Below are positions 35,604 through 43,072 of a stretch of DNA of 64,000 nt, piece after piece (positions within the stretch are counted from its first letter, which is position 1; each line of letters begins with the position of its first letter). The DNA is from Pseudomonas sp. GM84 (GTDB lineage Bacteria > Pseudomonadota > Gammaproteobacteria > Pseudomonadales > Pseudomonadaceae). The stretch covers positions 1 through 64,000 of the forward strand of contig NZ_AKJC01000325.1 of NCBI RefSeq assembly GCF_000282535.1, written 5' to 3'. Below the pieces are notes generated by a model. The model worked only from the letters and a program-made list of their open reading frames with translations. It was not told where the DNA came from and did not search any database. The translations under genes and the position numbers were made by a program.

Positions 35604-35664
35604 CTGCGTGTGGCGCAGAACATGGGTTGTATTATGCGCAGAAGAAAATCTGCGTCAAGCGCAA
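35604..35664 (-). promoter_or_regulatory. Left operator-promoter region (pL/OL)
   Basis: On the minus strand TTGACG (35653-35658) and CATAAT (35631-35636) are separated by 16 bp, a strong promoter toward the left operon. Two 15-bp operator-like sites, CTGCG-N5-CGCAG at 35604-35618 and CTGCG-N5-CGCAA at 35650-35664, flank and overlap it. The same 15-bp pattern occurs at 36467-36481 on the other side of the repressor gene. Confidence 0.7.
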
Positions 35665-35682
35665 ATTTGCGTTTTGGCGAGC

Positions 35683-35709
35683 AAAAAAAAGCCCGCATCA
35701 TCTGCGGGC
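35683..35709 (-). terminator. cI intrinsic terminator
   Basis: GCCCGC (35691-35696) pairs with GCGGGC (35704-35709). On the minus strand it is followed by eight U, 29 bp beyond the repressor stop codon. Confidence 0.85.
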
Positions 35710-35737
35710 TGGGAGGGGGGATAGTCTTGGAAGGGGC

Positions 35738-36376
35738 TTACAAGTACTCACCTTTGAAGATGACTACACCGCTGATATCGCAGTTTCCATTGATGGGGAT
35801 GAACTGTTCAGGCCAGGATGGGTTGATGGCTTTCAAGTACTTTTGGTGACCTTCGATTACCAACTGCTTGAAGGTTGCCTCTGGACAATCGACCAGTTGC
35901 GCAACCACAAGAGATCCGTTTTCGGCTTGGCGATCCGGGTCAACGTAGATCAAATCTCCCTCTCTGAATGACCTGCGAGCATGAGGGTTGAACATAGACT
36001 CACCCCTCACCTTCAATACGAATGTGCGCGGACCGTGTGGAACTGGGCAAGCTACCCAGTCCACTGCGTCTGCAGCGGTAAACGACGACATAACTTCAGT
36101 CCATTGGCCTGCCTGCACCCACGATATTACGGGTACGGCACTTGGTTGGACATGGGCTTTCTCAACGTTTGATCGCATTGATCCAGCAGCCAAGGCGCTG
36201 CTGAGGGGGAGGCCCAGCGCTTCCAGGATCTTGAGCAATAGCTCCTGACTGGCACCCTGCTTTCCGCGCTCTAGTCGCGAGAGGTTACCGCTATCGGTGC
36301 CCACCAGGTCCGCGAGCTCCTCAAGCGTCATTTTCTTCGCTTTCCTCGCGTCCCTTATAGCTTGTCCGATTTCCAT
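35738..36376 (-). CDS. cI: CI-like self-cleaving phage repressor
   Basis: Lysogeny repressor, 212 aa from ATG 36376 (MEIGQAIRDARKAKK), preceded by AGAAGGG. The frame runs 19 codons further up but those ATGs lack good ribosome sites. The N-terminal XRE HTH spans about 5-58 (MTLEELADLVGTDSGNLSRLERGK). The C-terminal S24 peptidase has Ala89-Gly90 (WVQAGQW) as cleavage site, nucleophile Ser127 (GESM) and Lys170. The spacings 89-127 and 127-170 equal those of lambda CI (111-149-192). The prophage should therefore be SOS-inducible through RecA. Confidence 0.93.
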   Translation of the reverse strand: MEIGQAIRDARKAKKMTLEELADLVGTDSGNLSRLERGKQGASQELLLKILEALGLPLSSALAAGSMRSNVEKAHVQPSAVPVISWVQAGQWTEVMSSFTAADAVDWVACPVPHGPRTFVLKVRGESMFNPHARRSFREGDLIYVDPDRQAENGSLVVAQLVDCPEATFKQLVIEGHQKYLKAINPSWPEQFIPINGNCDISGVVIFKGEYL

Positions 36377-36432
36377 TTTTAACAGCCCTTCTAGTAGGGC
36401 GCTCATCCTCGCCATGACGCGCCTCCTACGCA

Positions 36433-36484
36433 AAGCGTGTTGCGCAGATTATAGGTTGCTTTTTATCTGCGCACTGCGCAGAAT
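36433..36484. promoter_or_regulatory. Right operator-promoter region (OR, pR and pRM)
   Basis: A perfect 15-bp palindrome CTGCGCA-C-TGCGCAG lies at 36467-36481 and a weaker site ending TTGCGCAG at 36433-36447. Rightward, TTGCTT (36456-36461) and CAGAAT (36479-36484) with 17-bp spacing form pR, overlapped by the palindrome. Leftward, a consensus TATAAT (36448-36453, minus strand) with a poor -35 makes a pRM-like promoter for cI. This is the divergent control switch. Confidence 0.7.
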
Positions 36485-36516
36485 CTTCTGCAAGTAAACA
36501 CGTTTGAGGTCTTAAA

Positions 36517-36753
36517 GTGACCCCGCTGAGGAAAGCCAGAAAAGAAAAGGGCTGGCGATTAGCTGACCTGGTTGAGCGTCTGCAAGCTATCGGAGAGGTT
36601 ACCGACACTGGGAACCTTTCCCGCATTGAGCGAGGCATACAGCGTCCCTCGACCAAGATGGCTGAAAGCATCTGCAAGGTCTTCGGGAAGCGCTCTCTCA
36701 CTGAGATTCATGTGCTCTACCCGGACCGCTTCGCTGACAAGACAGCTGCCTGA
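36517..36753 (+). CDS. Cro-like HTH protein
   Basis: The 78-aa XRE-type protein (about 3-58: LRKARKEKGWRLADLVERLQ and TGNLSRIERGIQRPS) starts at GTG 36517 with GAGGT 7 nt upstream. It is divergent from cI across the operators and first in the rightward operon, so it should be the Cro-equivalent that blocks pRM during lytic growth. Confidence 0.85.
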   Translation: MTPLRKARKEKGWRLADLVERLQAIGEVTDTGNLSRIERGIQRPSTKMAESICKVFGKRSLTEIHVLYPDRFADKTAA

Positions 36754-36846
36754 TGAAGTGAATTATGGGCGTACCTGGCGCTGTGCCAGTAGATGCCCAA
36801 AACACCTGCGAATCCATCCAGTACCGGAATCACAGGCGAAAAAAAA

Positions 36847-36866
36847 CCGCCTGGCAGGGCGGCTTC
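36847..36866 (+). terminator. Possible tR1-like hairpin
   Basis: CCGCC (36847-36851) pairs with GGCGG (36858-36862), preceded by A8 and followed by CTTCTCT. It is a weak rightward or better leftward terminator between cro and the next gene. Confidence 0.35.
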
Positions 36867-36891
36867 TCTACAACAAACATCGAGGTCGATT

Positions 36892-37080
36892 ATGCACTCT
36901 GCAATGGATGCAAGCAACACCGCACCCTTGGCCGTTTCGCACCAGAAAGCATACCACCAGTCCGCAGCACTCCATGCCGCGCGAATGATCCCTCTCCAGT
37001 ACGCATCCACCTCGAAGGCCGCTCTCCGTCGTGAGTGTGTAGAGCATCTGCGGGCATCGCTGTGCGGAGGTGAGGCGTGA
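36892..37080 (+). CDS. Small hypothetical protein upstream of the replication gene
   Basis: Unrecognised 62-aa protein starting at ATG 36892 (MHSAMDASNTAPLAVSHQKAY) with GAGGT 5 nt upstream. The position directly after cro and the 4-bp GTGA overlap with the initiator gene recall CII-type regulators, but no HTH is visible. Ala- and His-rich, probably helical. Confidence 0.55.
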   Translation: MHSAMDASNTAPLAVSHQKAYHQSAALHAARMIPLQYASTSKAALRRECVEHLRASLCGGEA

Positions 37081-37778
37081 GCACGATCGTGATGACGGCA
37101 TGCTGGCCGCTGCAGGGCATGAGCCCGGCGCAGAAGTCCGTGCTGATTTCTCTGGCTGACAACGCCAACGATGATGGCGTTTGCTGGCCTTCTGTGGCCA
37201 CGATTGGTTCACGAACCTGCCTTTCAGAGCGCGCCGTTCGAAACGCGCTGCGCTGGCTCGAAGAGGCTAGCCTGCTGAAAAGCCATCAGCGTTTCGGTCG
37301 TTCGACCTGGTACACATTAACCCCGGCAGCATATGCCCCCGGCACGACATGCCCCCCGGCACAAGATGCCCCATCGCCCCGGCAGGAAATGCCCCCCACC
37401 CCGGCACCAGATGCCCCCAGAACCGTAAAGGAACCATCAATTGAACCGTCACCTGATGGCGAACGCGTTCCGCGCTCACCGTCTTGCCCGGTTCAGGACA
37501 TCGTTGATCTATTCAACCGAGTGCTAACGCCTGCCTTGCCTGCGGTGGTGCTCGTATCCGAAGCGCGCAAAAAGCAACTCCGTGCCCGCTGGAACCAGAG
37601 TGCTGTTCACCAGAGCCTCGAATTCTGGGGCGAGTACTTTGCCGACGTATCCCGGTCCGACTTCCTGATGGGGCGCGCTGCGGGCAAGTTCGGCGCTGCA
37701 CCGTTCAGAGCGACCTTCGACTGGCTGATTGCCCCATCCAACTTCGTGAAAGTGGTAGAGGGCAATTACCATGCATGA
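37077..37778 (+). CDS. Replication initiator-like HTH protein (O-like)
   Basis: The 233-aa protein starts at GTG 37077 behind GGAGGTGAGG. Its N-terminus is a winged HTH of phage replication proteins (about 10-75: MSPAQKSVLISLADNANDDGVCWPSVATIG and RAVRNALRWLEEASLL). A Pro-rich linker holds three repeats of the type PAPDAP/PPTPAP, and the C-terminus (about 135-233) ends FRATFDWLIAPSNFVKVVEGNY, the pattern of DnaT/O-like helicase-loading regions. It overlaps dnaB by 8 bp, supporting an origin-binding, DnaB-loading role. Confidence 0.8.
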   Translation: MSTIVMTACWPLQGMSPAQKSVLISLADNANDDGVCWPSVATIGSRTCLSERAVRNALRWLEEASLLKSHQRFGRSTWYTLTPAAYAPGTTCPPAQDAPSPRQEMPPTPAPDAPRTVKEPSIEPSPDGERVPRSPSCPVQDIVDLFNRVLTPALPAVVLVSEARKKQLRARWNQSAVHQSLEFWGEYFADVSRSDFLMGRAAGKFGAAPFRATFDWLIAPSNFVKVVEGNYHA

Positions 37779-39150
37779 GCCCTACAACGCTGAGGCCGAG
37801 CACGGCCTGCTGGGTGCCATGCTGCAGCGCCCGGAGCTGATCGACACCCTGTCCGATGACCTGTCACCCGAGTCGTTCTACTTCGCCGAGAACGCCGAGG
37901 TGTTCCGGGGGATCCAGGCTCTGCGCGCTGCTGGCAAGGCAGTCGACCTGCTGACCGTCGCCGACCAGATCGGCGTGCTGCACAACGGCGAGCGCGCTCT
38001 GGGCCACTGCGCTTCCCTGGTCCACAACACCCCAAGTGTGGCCAGCGCTGGCACCTACGCCGGCATCGTTCGGGATCGAGCCATTGAGCGCGCCTTGTAC
38101 GAGCTGAGTGACCGCACCCTGGAGATCGTGCAGGGCAGTGGCGATATTCAGGACAAGATCGCGGCCGTGCAGGCGGCGGCCATGGGCATCGACGCTGGCG
38201 GTGACGGGGAGGAGGTCGTGAAGGCCGCAGACCTGATGGCTGACCAGCTGGAGGTGTGGCAGGAACGTCACGACCGGCTGTCACGCGGCGAGACGTTGAT
38301 CGGCCTGTCGACCGGCTTGGCTGACCTGGATGAGAAGCTGGGCGGCCTGCAGCCTGAGCAACTGATTATCGTGGCGGGTCGTCCGGCCATGGGCAAAACC
38401 ACCTTGGCCATGGGCTTCGTGCTGGACGCCGTGGTGCGCCAGAAGAAGTCCGGCCTGGTCATCAGCCTTGAGATGAGCAAAAGCCAGCTGATCGACCGCG
38501 CCGTTGCCGCCGAAGGCCGTATCCCGCTCAACCTGATCAAGAACGGCTCAGCCTGTGAATCGCACGGCGCCGAGCTGTGCGCTGCAGCGGCCAAGCTGAA
38601 GCACGCCAACCTGTTCATCGCCGACCGCGCCGCCGCCACGGTCGGGCGCATCCGCTCGCTGGCTCGCCGGCACAAGATGCGGTACGGCCTGGACATCCTG
38701 ATGGTCGACTACCTGCAGCTGATGGACGGCGAGGGCGGCAACCGCACTGAAGCGGTCAGCAGCATCAGCCGCGGCTGCAAGCTGCTGGCCCGCGAGCTGG
38801 GCATTCCGGTGGTGCTGCTCAGCCAGCTTTCCCGCAAATGCGAGGAGCGCCCGAACAAACGCCCGGTGAACTCCGATCTGCGCGAATCAGGGGCCATCGA
38901 GCAGGATGCCGACGTGATCCTGTTCGTGTACCGCGACGAGGTCTACCACGAGAACAGCGAGTTCAAGGGCGTAGCCGAGATCATTGTCGGCAAGGGCCGC
39001 GACATCGAAACCGGCACCGTCCGCGCAGCCTTCCTCGGCCAGTACAACCGTTTCGAAACCCTCTCGGCCAGCTGGCAGCCGCCAGTCAAGGCCCCAAGCC
39101 AATCCGAGCGGCCGTTGTCGGCCCGCTATGCTCGCAAGGAAGTCGCATGA
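37771..39150 (+). CDS. dnaB: Phage replicative DNA helicase, DnaB family
   Basis: The 459-aa hexameric 5'-3' helicase has the N-terminal DnaB domain (about 1-105, NAEAEHGLLGAML), the RecA-like core with Walker A GRPAMGKTT (203-211) and Walker B ILMVDYLQLMDG (about 310), and SDLRESGAIEQDADVI near 370. A phage-encoded copy allows replication independent of the host helicase. Translationally coupled to the initiator gene before it and to the nuclease gene after it. Confidence 0.95.
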   Translation: MHEPYNAEAEHGLLGAMLQRPELIDTLSDDLSPESFYFAENAEVFRGIQALRAAGKAVDLLTVADQIGVLHNGERALGHCASLVHNTPSVASAGTYAGIVRDRAIERALYELSDRTLEIVQGSGDIQDKIAAVQAAAMGIDAGGDGEEVVKAADLMADQLEVWQERHDRLSRGETLIGLSTGLADLDEKLGGLQPEQLIIVAGRPAMGKTTLAMGFVLDAVVRQKKSGLVISLEMSKSQLIDRAVAAEGRIPLNLIKNGSACESHGAELCAAAAKLKHANLFIADRAAATVGRIRSLARRHKMRYGLDILMVDYLQLMDGEGGNRTEAVSSISRGCKLLARELGIPVVLLSQLSRKCEERPNKRPVNSDLRESGAIEQDADVILFVYRDEVYHENSEFKGVAEIIVGKGRDIETGTVRAAFLGQYNRFETLSASWQPPVKAPSQSERPLSARYARKEVA

Positions 39151-39575
39151 CAGTACCCGCCCTTCGCCCGTTCAAGGCCAAAGCGGCTCGCGCCAAGCCC
39201 GTCGACAGGGAAGGGCAGGAGCAGGCCGCGCTGATGAAAGAACTGCAGCTGCGCTATCCGGAGGCCTACAAGCTGATCTATCACGTGCCGAACGGTGGTC
39301 ACCGGATCAAGGCCGTGGCCGCCAAGCTGAAGGGGCAGGGCGTGAAAGCCGGCGTGCCCGACCTGGTGCTGCCGATGGCGCGCGGCGGGTACTTCGGCCT
39401 GTACATCGAGTTCAAGGCCAAGCCGCCGTTCGATGCGCCGGTGTCGGCCAGCCAGGATGCCTTCCTGCAGATGCTGACCAGTCAGAACTACCTGGCCATT
39501 GTGTGCCGGGGCAACATCGACGCAATCGAGGCCATCCGCGCCTACCTGCTGCAGCCCGCCACGGTGGCCGCATGA
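39147..39575 (+). CDS. VRR-NUC domain nuclease
   Basis: The 142-aa protein starts at ATG 39147 (ATGA overlap with dnaB). It is a minimal VRR-NUC of the PD-(D/E)xK superfamily: GVPDLVLP supplies the catalytic Asp and YIEFKA the Glu-x-Lys. Stand-alone phage VRR-NUCs cut branched DNA such as Holliday junctions, so a role in resolving replication or recombination intermediates is likely. Confidence 0.88.
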   Translation: MTVPALRPFKAKAARAKPVDREGQEQAALMKELQLRYPEAYKLIYHVPNGGHRIKAVAAKLKGQGVKAGVPDLVLPMARGGYFGLYIEFKAKPPFDAPVSASQDAFLQMLTSQNYLAIVCRGNIDAIEAIRAYLLQPATVAA

Positions 39576-40870
39576 GCGCTACCCGCGAAGTGAAGCTGAG
39601 CGAGGCCGAAGTGCGCCGACAGGCCGCCGACATGTCAGTGCGCGACCTGCGCGACCCGCGTCACCCCGGCCTGTACCTGCGCTTCTGGAGCAACCGCGAG
39701 CGTGCTACTTGGCACCTGGTGCGCGGCAAGAAGTGGGTGCCGGTCGCCCGCTGGCCAGAACTGAGCGTGGCGGCAGTGATTGCCGAGCTGCCTGCCCTGC
39801 GTCAGCGCCTGCTGCGTTCCCCGGCCACCGCGCCGGTGGTGTCGGGTATGGCCACCGTGGGGCAGCTACTGGACTGGTACGGCGATCGGATGGCGCGGGA
39901 TCGCTCACTGTCGGCGAAGCGCAAGGCCGGCGCCCGCTCTGCCATCGCCCAGCACCTGAAGCCGCGCCTGGATGATCTGGCCGTGGCGGCCGTGAATGCC
40001 GATGCCCTGGACAAGCACCTCATGTGGCCATGCCAGGCCGAAGTGTCGCTGTCTTACCTGCGGCAGATGTTCGCGCTGCTGCTGACCGCCTTCCGTCAGG
40101 CGCTGCAGCTGGGCCTGATCGACCGCAACCCGATGGCCGGGATGCGCTTCAACGACTTCACCAAGGCCAAGATCCTGCCCAAGGCGGCCCGTCTGCGTGA
40201 CGTGCAGCTGCCGGAGCTGATGCAGCAGCTGGCCCAGGCATTCGAGCAGGAGCCAGGCGACGCCATGCTGGCCCTGATGATGCTGGCTCACGGGACCCGG
40301 ATCGGCGAGACCCGCATGGCGCGCTGGAACGAGATCTCGCTGGCCGCTGCCGAGTGGTTCATTCCCGCAGCCAACGCCAAGACCCGCACCGAGCACCGCT
40401 TGCCGCTGACCGATCAGGTGCAGGCGCTGCTGACCCGGTACCGGGCCATCCAGCAGTCCGGCGGCTATGAGGGTGTCTACCTGTTTCCGAATCGCCGTGG
40501 TCTGTGCCTGAGCGAGACGCAGGCCAGCAATGTGTTCAAGCGCCTGGGGAAGGGCGAGTGGACCAGCCACGACCTGCGCAAGGTGTCCCGCAGCACCTGG
40601 ACCGACCTCGGCATCGACGGACACATCGGCGAGATGCTGCTGAACCATAAGCTGGGCAAGATCGCCAGTACCTACATCCACACCCAGGCCATGCAGCAGC
40701 GTCGCGCCGCGCTGGAGAAGTGGCATGCCTGGCTTGACCGGGTTGGCTTCGCAGGCATTCACGGCCTTACCAAGGCCTTAATTGAAATTTCGCAGAACTC
40801 GCCAGAGGCCACAGCAACCGTGGCGCCGAGCGACCTTACCGCATTTGTAATTAGCGAGGATTCAAAGTGA
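39572..40870 (+). CDS. Second tyrosine recombinase, in the replication module
   Basis: The 432-aa protein starts at ATG 39572 (ATGA overlap with the nuclease gene). It has an N-terminal DUF4102-like arm domain, a core-binding domain (about 93-195) and a catalytic domain with all expected residues: Arg243 (HGTRIGE), Lys270, His333 and Arg336 (HDLRK), His359 and Tyr368. It is intact, differs from the edge integrase and is placed between replication genes and Q, so it probably does not serve attP integration. Resolution of multimers or recombination of phage DNA is a guess. Confidence 0.88.
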   Translation: MSATREVKLSEAEVRRQAADMSVRDLRDPRHPGLYLRFWSNRERATWHLVRGKKWVPVARWPELSVAAVIAELPALRQRLLRSPATAPVVSGMATVGQLLDWYGDRMARDRSLSAKRKAGARSAIAQHLKPRLDDLAVAAVNADALDKHLMWPCQAEVSLSYLRQMFALLLTAFRQALQLGLIDRNPMAGMRFNDFTKAKILPKAARLRDVQLPELMQQLAQAFEQEPGDAMLALMMLAHGTRIGETRMARWNEISLAAAEWFIPAANAKTRTEHRLPLTDQVQALLTRYRAIQQSGGYEGVYLFPNRRGLCLSETQASNVFKRLGKGEWTSHDLRKVSRSTWTDLGIDGHIGEMLLNHKLGKIASTYIHTQAMQQRRAALEKWHAWLDRVGFAGIHGLTKALIEISQNSPEATATVAPSDLTAFVISEDSK

Positions 40871-41187
40871 CAGGGAAGAGCCATGGCCCTGCCTTCAAGA
40901 AGGCTGTGATCAGGTTGGCTCAGTGCCCTTTGTGCCGTGGGAGAGCGGTCACTCAGGGTGTGTTTCACGAACTGCCCTGCGACCATTGCAACGCCTCGGG
41001 CTTTGTGGCGGCTGCAACCGGCGAGGCCCTGGCCCTGGATGAACTGGTGACCCAGCTCAGTATGAGGCTGCGGGCGGCGCTCCGGCAGATCGAACAGTTG
41101 AAGAACCCTCAGGCATCCGGGCCTGAGGCTACATATCAGGGAAGCAACCGGCGCGGCGCCGGCGGCACCAATCACACCGGAGATTAG
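40867..41187 (+). CDS. Zinc-finger phage protein upstream of Q
   Basis: The 106-aa protein starts at GTG 40867, overlapping the recombinase stop. It has two CxxC pairs (CPLCRGR and CDHCNASG) spaced about 19 residues, like the DnaJ-type zinc ribbon found in some phage antitermination proteins, then a helical part. It may be an accessory or older form of antiterminator. Confidence 0.6.
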   Translation: MTGKSHGPAFKKAVIRLAQCPLCRGRAVTQGVFHELPCDHCNASGFVAAATGEALALDELVTQLSMRLRAALRQIEQLKNPQASGPEATYQGSNRRGAGGTNHTGD

Positions 41188-41197
41188 GGGGAAGGAC

Positions 41198-41587
41198 ATG
41201 AAGAATCGAACCTACGTCGACAAGGCCCTTGGTGACACCGCGTACATGCTCGAGCAATGGGGCTGGTGGCGCATGGATGGGATGGGCGTGCCTCAGTATG
41301 TCTGCCCGCTCTATGCACTCATGAAGGAGCACGTCCCTGCGGAAGGTGGGCTCAAGCAATACGTGATCACGGACGACCTCGCCCTGGCGGTGGACGGCGC
41401 CGTAGCCAGACTCAATAAGCGCAACCCGCAGATGGGCGGATTCGTCTGGTTGTACTTCGGCGCTAAGTGGCCTGCGTTGCGGATCGCCCGAGAGCACAAG
41501 ATGGGCGAAGCCAAGGCGCGCGAACTGATCAACACTGGAGTGGCATGGATCGACTGTGCTCTGGAGCAATTGCGCGAGGCTGCATAA
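41198..41587 (+). CDS. Phage antitermination protein Q
   Basis: The 129-aa protein matches the Q family of lambdoid phages related to phage 82/21 (DUF1133-like pattern): LEQWGWWRMDGMGVPQYVCPLY at the N-terminus, then a helical HTH-like part (GAKWPALRIAREHKMGEAKARELI). Q proteins load on RNA polymerase at the late promoter and make it ignore terminators. Four hairpins lie just downstream, which fits. Confidence 0.75.
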   Translation: MKNRTYVDKALGDTAYMLEQWGWWRMDGMGVPQYVCPLYALMKEHVPAEGGLKQYVITDDLALAVDGAVARLNKRNPQMGGFVWLYFGAKWPALRIAREHKMGEAKARELINTGVAWIDCALEQLREAA

Positions 41588-41660
41588 AAAGCTTTCCGCG
41601 CGGATAAACACCTGTTTTCATAGCAGCGTGTCCAGCTTGCAAGCCACGCGACACATTGAA

Positions 41661-41683
41661 GCCCCGGCCATTGCAGCCGGGGC
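41661..41683 (+). terminator. Terminator-like hairpin after Q
   Basis: GCCCCGGC (41661-41668) pairs perfectly with GCCGGGGC (41676-41683), followed by GTTTCGTTT. Confidence 0.65.
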
Positions 41684-41712
41684 GTTTCGTTTCCGGGGCG
41701 TGAAAATATTTG

Positions 41713-41741
41713 TTGTGTTCCGTACCTTAAAGGTACATAAT
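41713..41741 (+). promoter_or_regulatory. Candidate late promoter with operator palindrome
   Basis: TTGTGT (41713-41718) and CATAAT (41736-41741) are separated by 17 bp. The spacer holds a perfect 15-bp palindrome, GTACCTT-A-AAGGTAC (41722-41736). The site is 126 bp after Q, where a lambda pR'-like late promoter is expected; the palindrome suggests added repressor control. Confidence 0.6.
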
Positions 41742-41793
41742 GCGACACATGGGAAGCACAAAGGGTGCAGCCCGAAGCCCGAAAGGAAGACGA

Positions 41794-41982
41794 ATGACTG
41801 AGAAGGAAGAGCTAGAGCTTGAGAAGCTTCAAGCCGAAGTTCACAAGCTCACCGCCGAGGCCAGGAAGATGATCGCCGAGGCTAACAAGATGAAGCGGGA
41901 GACGATGTTTTACCCGTTTGTAGCGGTAGGAGGTCTAGTCACAGTGATAGTCACCGCCGCCGCCTTCATCCAAAAGCTCTAA
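41794..41982 (+). CDS. Small coiled-coil membrane protein
   Basis: Unrecognised 62-aa protein from ATG 41794 (MTEKEELELEKLQAEVHKL), with GGAAG upstream. A charged heptad-like helix (about 3-38) precedes one C-terminal membrane helix (about 41-58, PFVAVGGLVTVIVTAAAF). First gene after the putative late promoter. Confidence 0.6.
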   Translation: MTEKEELELEKLQAEVHKLTAEARKMIAEANKMKRETMFYPFVAVGGLVTVIVTAAAFIQKL

Positions 41983-41986
41983 CGTT

Positions 41987-42008
41987 AAGCCCCGAGAAAT
42001 CGGGGCTT
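41987..42008 (+). terminator. Terminator-like hairpin
   Basis: AAGCCCCGA (41987-41995) and TCGGGGCTT (42000-42008) form a perfect 9-bp stem with a GAAA tetraloop. No U tract follows. Confidence 0.55.
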
Positions 42009-42104
42009 CCGCCCAGCGGTCTTGAGCTTTACGCCGATTCGGGCGACAGTACCGTCACAGGGTCTTGCAACAGGCGTGACCCGACATCCCAAGCGAGGAA
42101 GACC

Positions 42105-42272
42105 ATGAGCCACGATCAAGTTATCAAGCAGATGCGGGAAACCTTGGCCCAGCTGGGCAGCGAGGTTCGCGAAGGCTCCCAGCACGAAGCGCGCAGCATA
42201 TTTCTGTCGGCTGCTGCAGGCGCAGTGTTCGCACTGGCGGTGAGCTGGGTAGCGTTCAAGTTCTTTTCCTGA
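42105..42272 (+). CDS. Small membrane protein
   Basis: A 55-aa frame, MSHDQVIKQMRETLAQLG at its start, with GAGGAAG upstream. An amphipathic helix is followed by one C-terminal membrane helix (about 32-53, FLSAAAGAVFALAVSWVAF). Same build as the previous gene (helix then membrane anchor). No family recognised. Confidence 0.6.
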   Translation: MSHDQVIKQMRETLAQLGSEVREGSQHEARSIFLSAAAGAVFALAVSWVAFKFFS

Positions 42273-42282
42273 CTGATAACTG

Positions 42283-42301
42283 CCCCGGCATTCGTCGGGG
42301 C
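42283..42301 (+). terminator. Terminator-like hairpin
   Basis: GCCCCG (42283-42288) pairs with CGGGGC (42296-42301), 10 bp after the previous stop codon. Confidence 0.45.
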
Positions 42302-42313
42302 TTCGGATATCCG

Positions 42314-42607
42314 ATGAAGCGCATCAAGCATTACGACCCGCCGTCGGCAGGCGATCTTGCCCGCCTGAAAGAAGATCTCAAGTTCACCAGCCCCCAGATG
42401 GCAGACCTGGCTGGGCTCACCCAAGGCGCTCAATGGCGCAAGTACACGGGCGGCGCGGCGCCGCGCGAGCTGGGCATGCAAATGCACTTTTACATGGCGG
42501 CACTGCTGACCCTGGGTGAAGAAGAGCTTGACCGGATCGCTGACTTGATGCGATCGCACGGCGCTGACGTTGAGTTGGGGCCGCTCCCGGCAGGTCCAAC
42601 CCGATAG
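42314..42607 (+). CDS. Phage protein with XRE-like HTH features
   Basis: The 97-aa protein has a helix-turn-helix-like middle (DLARLKEDLKFTSPQMADLAGLTQGAQWRKY) resembling XRE regulators that use a non-canonical DNA-facing helix, then MHFYMAALLTLGEEELDRIADLM. Related proteins precede the holin in other Pseudomonas phages. Function unknown. Confidence 0.6.
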   Translation: MKRIKHYDPPSAGDLARLKEDLKFTSPQMADLAGLTQGAQWRKYTGGAAPRELGMQMHFYMAALLTLGEEELDRIADLMRSHGADVELGPLPAGPTR

Positions 42608-42634
42608 ACGACTGACTTACCTGAAACTTCCCGA

Positions 42635-42661
42635 AGCCCTGGCAAACGCTGGGGCTTTTTC
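42635..42661 (+). terminator. Intrinsic terminator before holin
   Basis: AGCCC (42635-42639) with GGGGCT (42651-42656) and partial pairing of TGGC/GCT between them, followed by five T. The best U tract of the four hairpins between Q and the holin gene. Confidence 0.6.
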
Positions 42662-42748
42662 GTTTTCGGCCCCGCCACGCCCATTGCTCCGAGCTGGGAG
42701 TGATGCTGGGGCCGAACCTATTGCACTCCCCAAAAGGGAGGAACAGAG

Positions 42749-43072
42749 ATGCCAAACATGCCCGAGAAGGATCCTGGCCTGTGGGCCGCTTTGCTCACCT
42801 GGGTGATTGCCCACCAGCCCCAGCTTGGCGCCGCCGGCCTGTCCGTTGCGATCGCCGTCCTCCGGGTGGTGTATGGCGGCGGCACCCGACGGCAGATGTT
42901 CTTGGAGGGCGCCCTGTGCGGCCTCATCACCCTGGCCTTGGTGCCGCTGCTCGAATGGATGGGCCTGCCACAGGGCATGGCCACCTTCGCCGGCGGCATG
43001 GTTGGCTTCATGGGTGTGGAGAAGCTTCGCGGCTACTCTGACCTGTTCCTGTCTCGCAAGGCTCAGGGCTGA
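42749..43072 (+). CDS. Phage holin, lambda-like family
   Basis: Cytoplasmic-membrane protein that times lysis by releasing endolysin. The 107-aa protein has three hydrophobic segments (about 12-25, 29-43 and 54-88 as a hairpin region, ALCGLITLALVPLLEWMGLP and GMATFAGGMVGFMGV), matching the lambda/HP1-type holin layout with LRGYSDLF near the C-terminus. It lies far from the endolysin (62,516): the lysis genes are split around the morphogenesis block. Confidence 0.82.
   Translation: MPNMPEKDPGLWAALLTWVIAHQPQLGAAGLSVAIAVLRVVYGGGTRRQMFLEGALCGLITLALVPLLEWMGLPQGMATFAGGMVGFMGVEKLRGYSDLFLSRKAQG

Noticed and set aside
35459-35971. 170-codon plus-strand frame across the left operators and cI terminator
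   Set aside because: Antisense to cI and crossing a terminator and operators; no ribosome site or motif.
38984-39571. N-terminal extension of the second recombinase frame
   Set aside because: Frame is open through dnaB and the nuclease gene, but the ATG at 39572 with the ATGA overlap is the coupled start and the upstream translation is a shadow.
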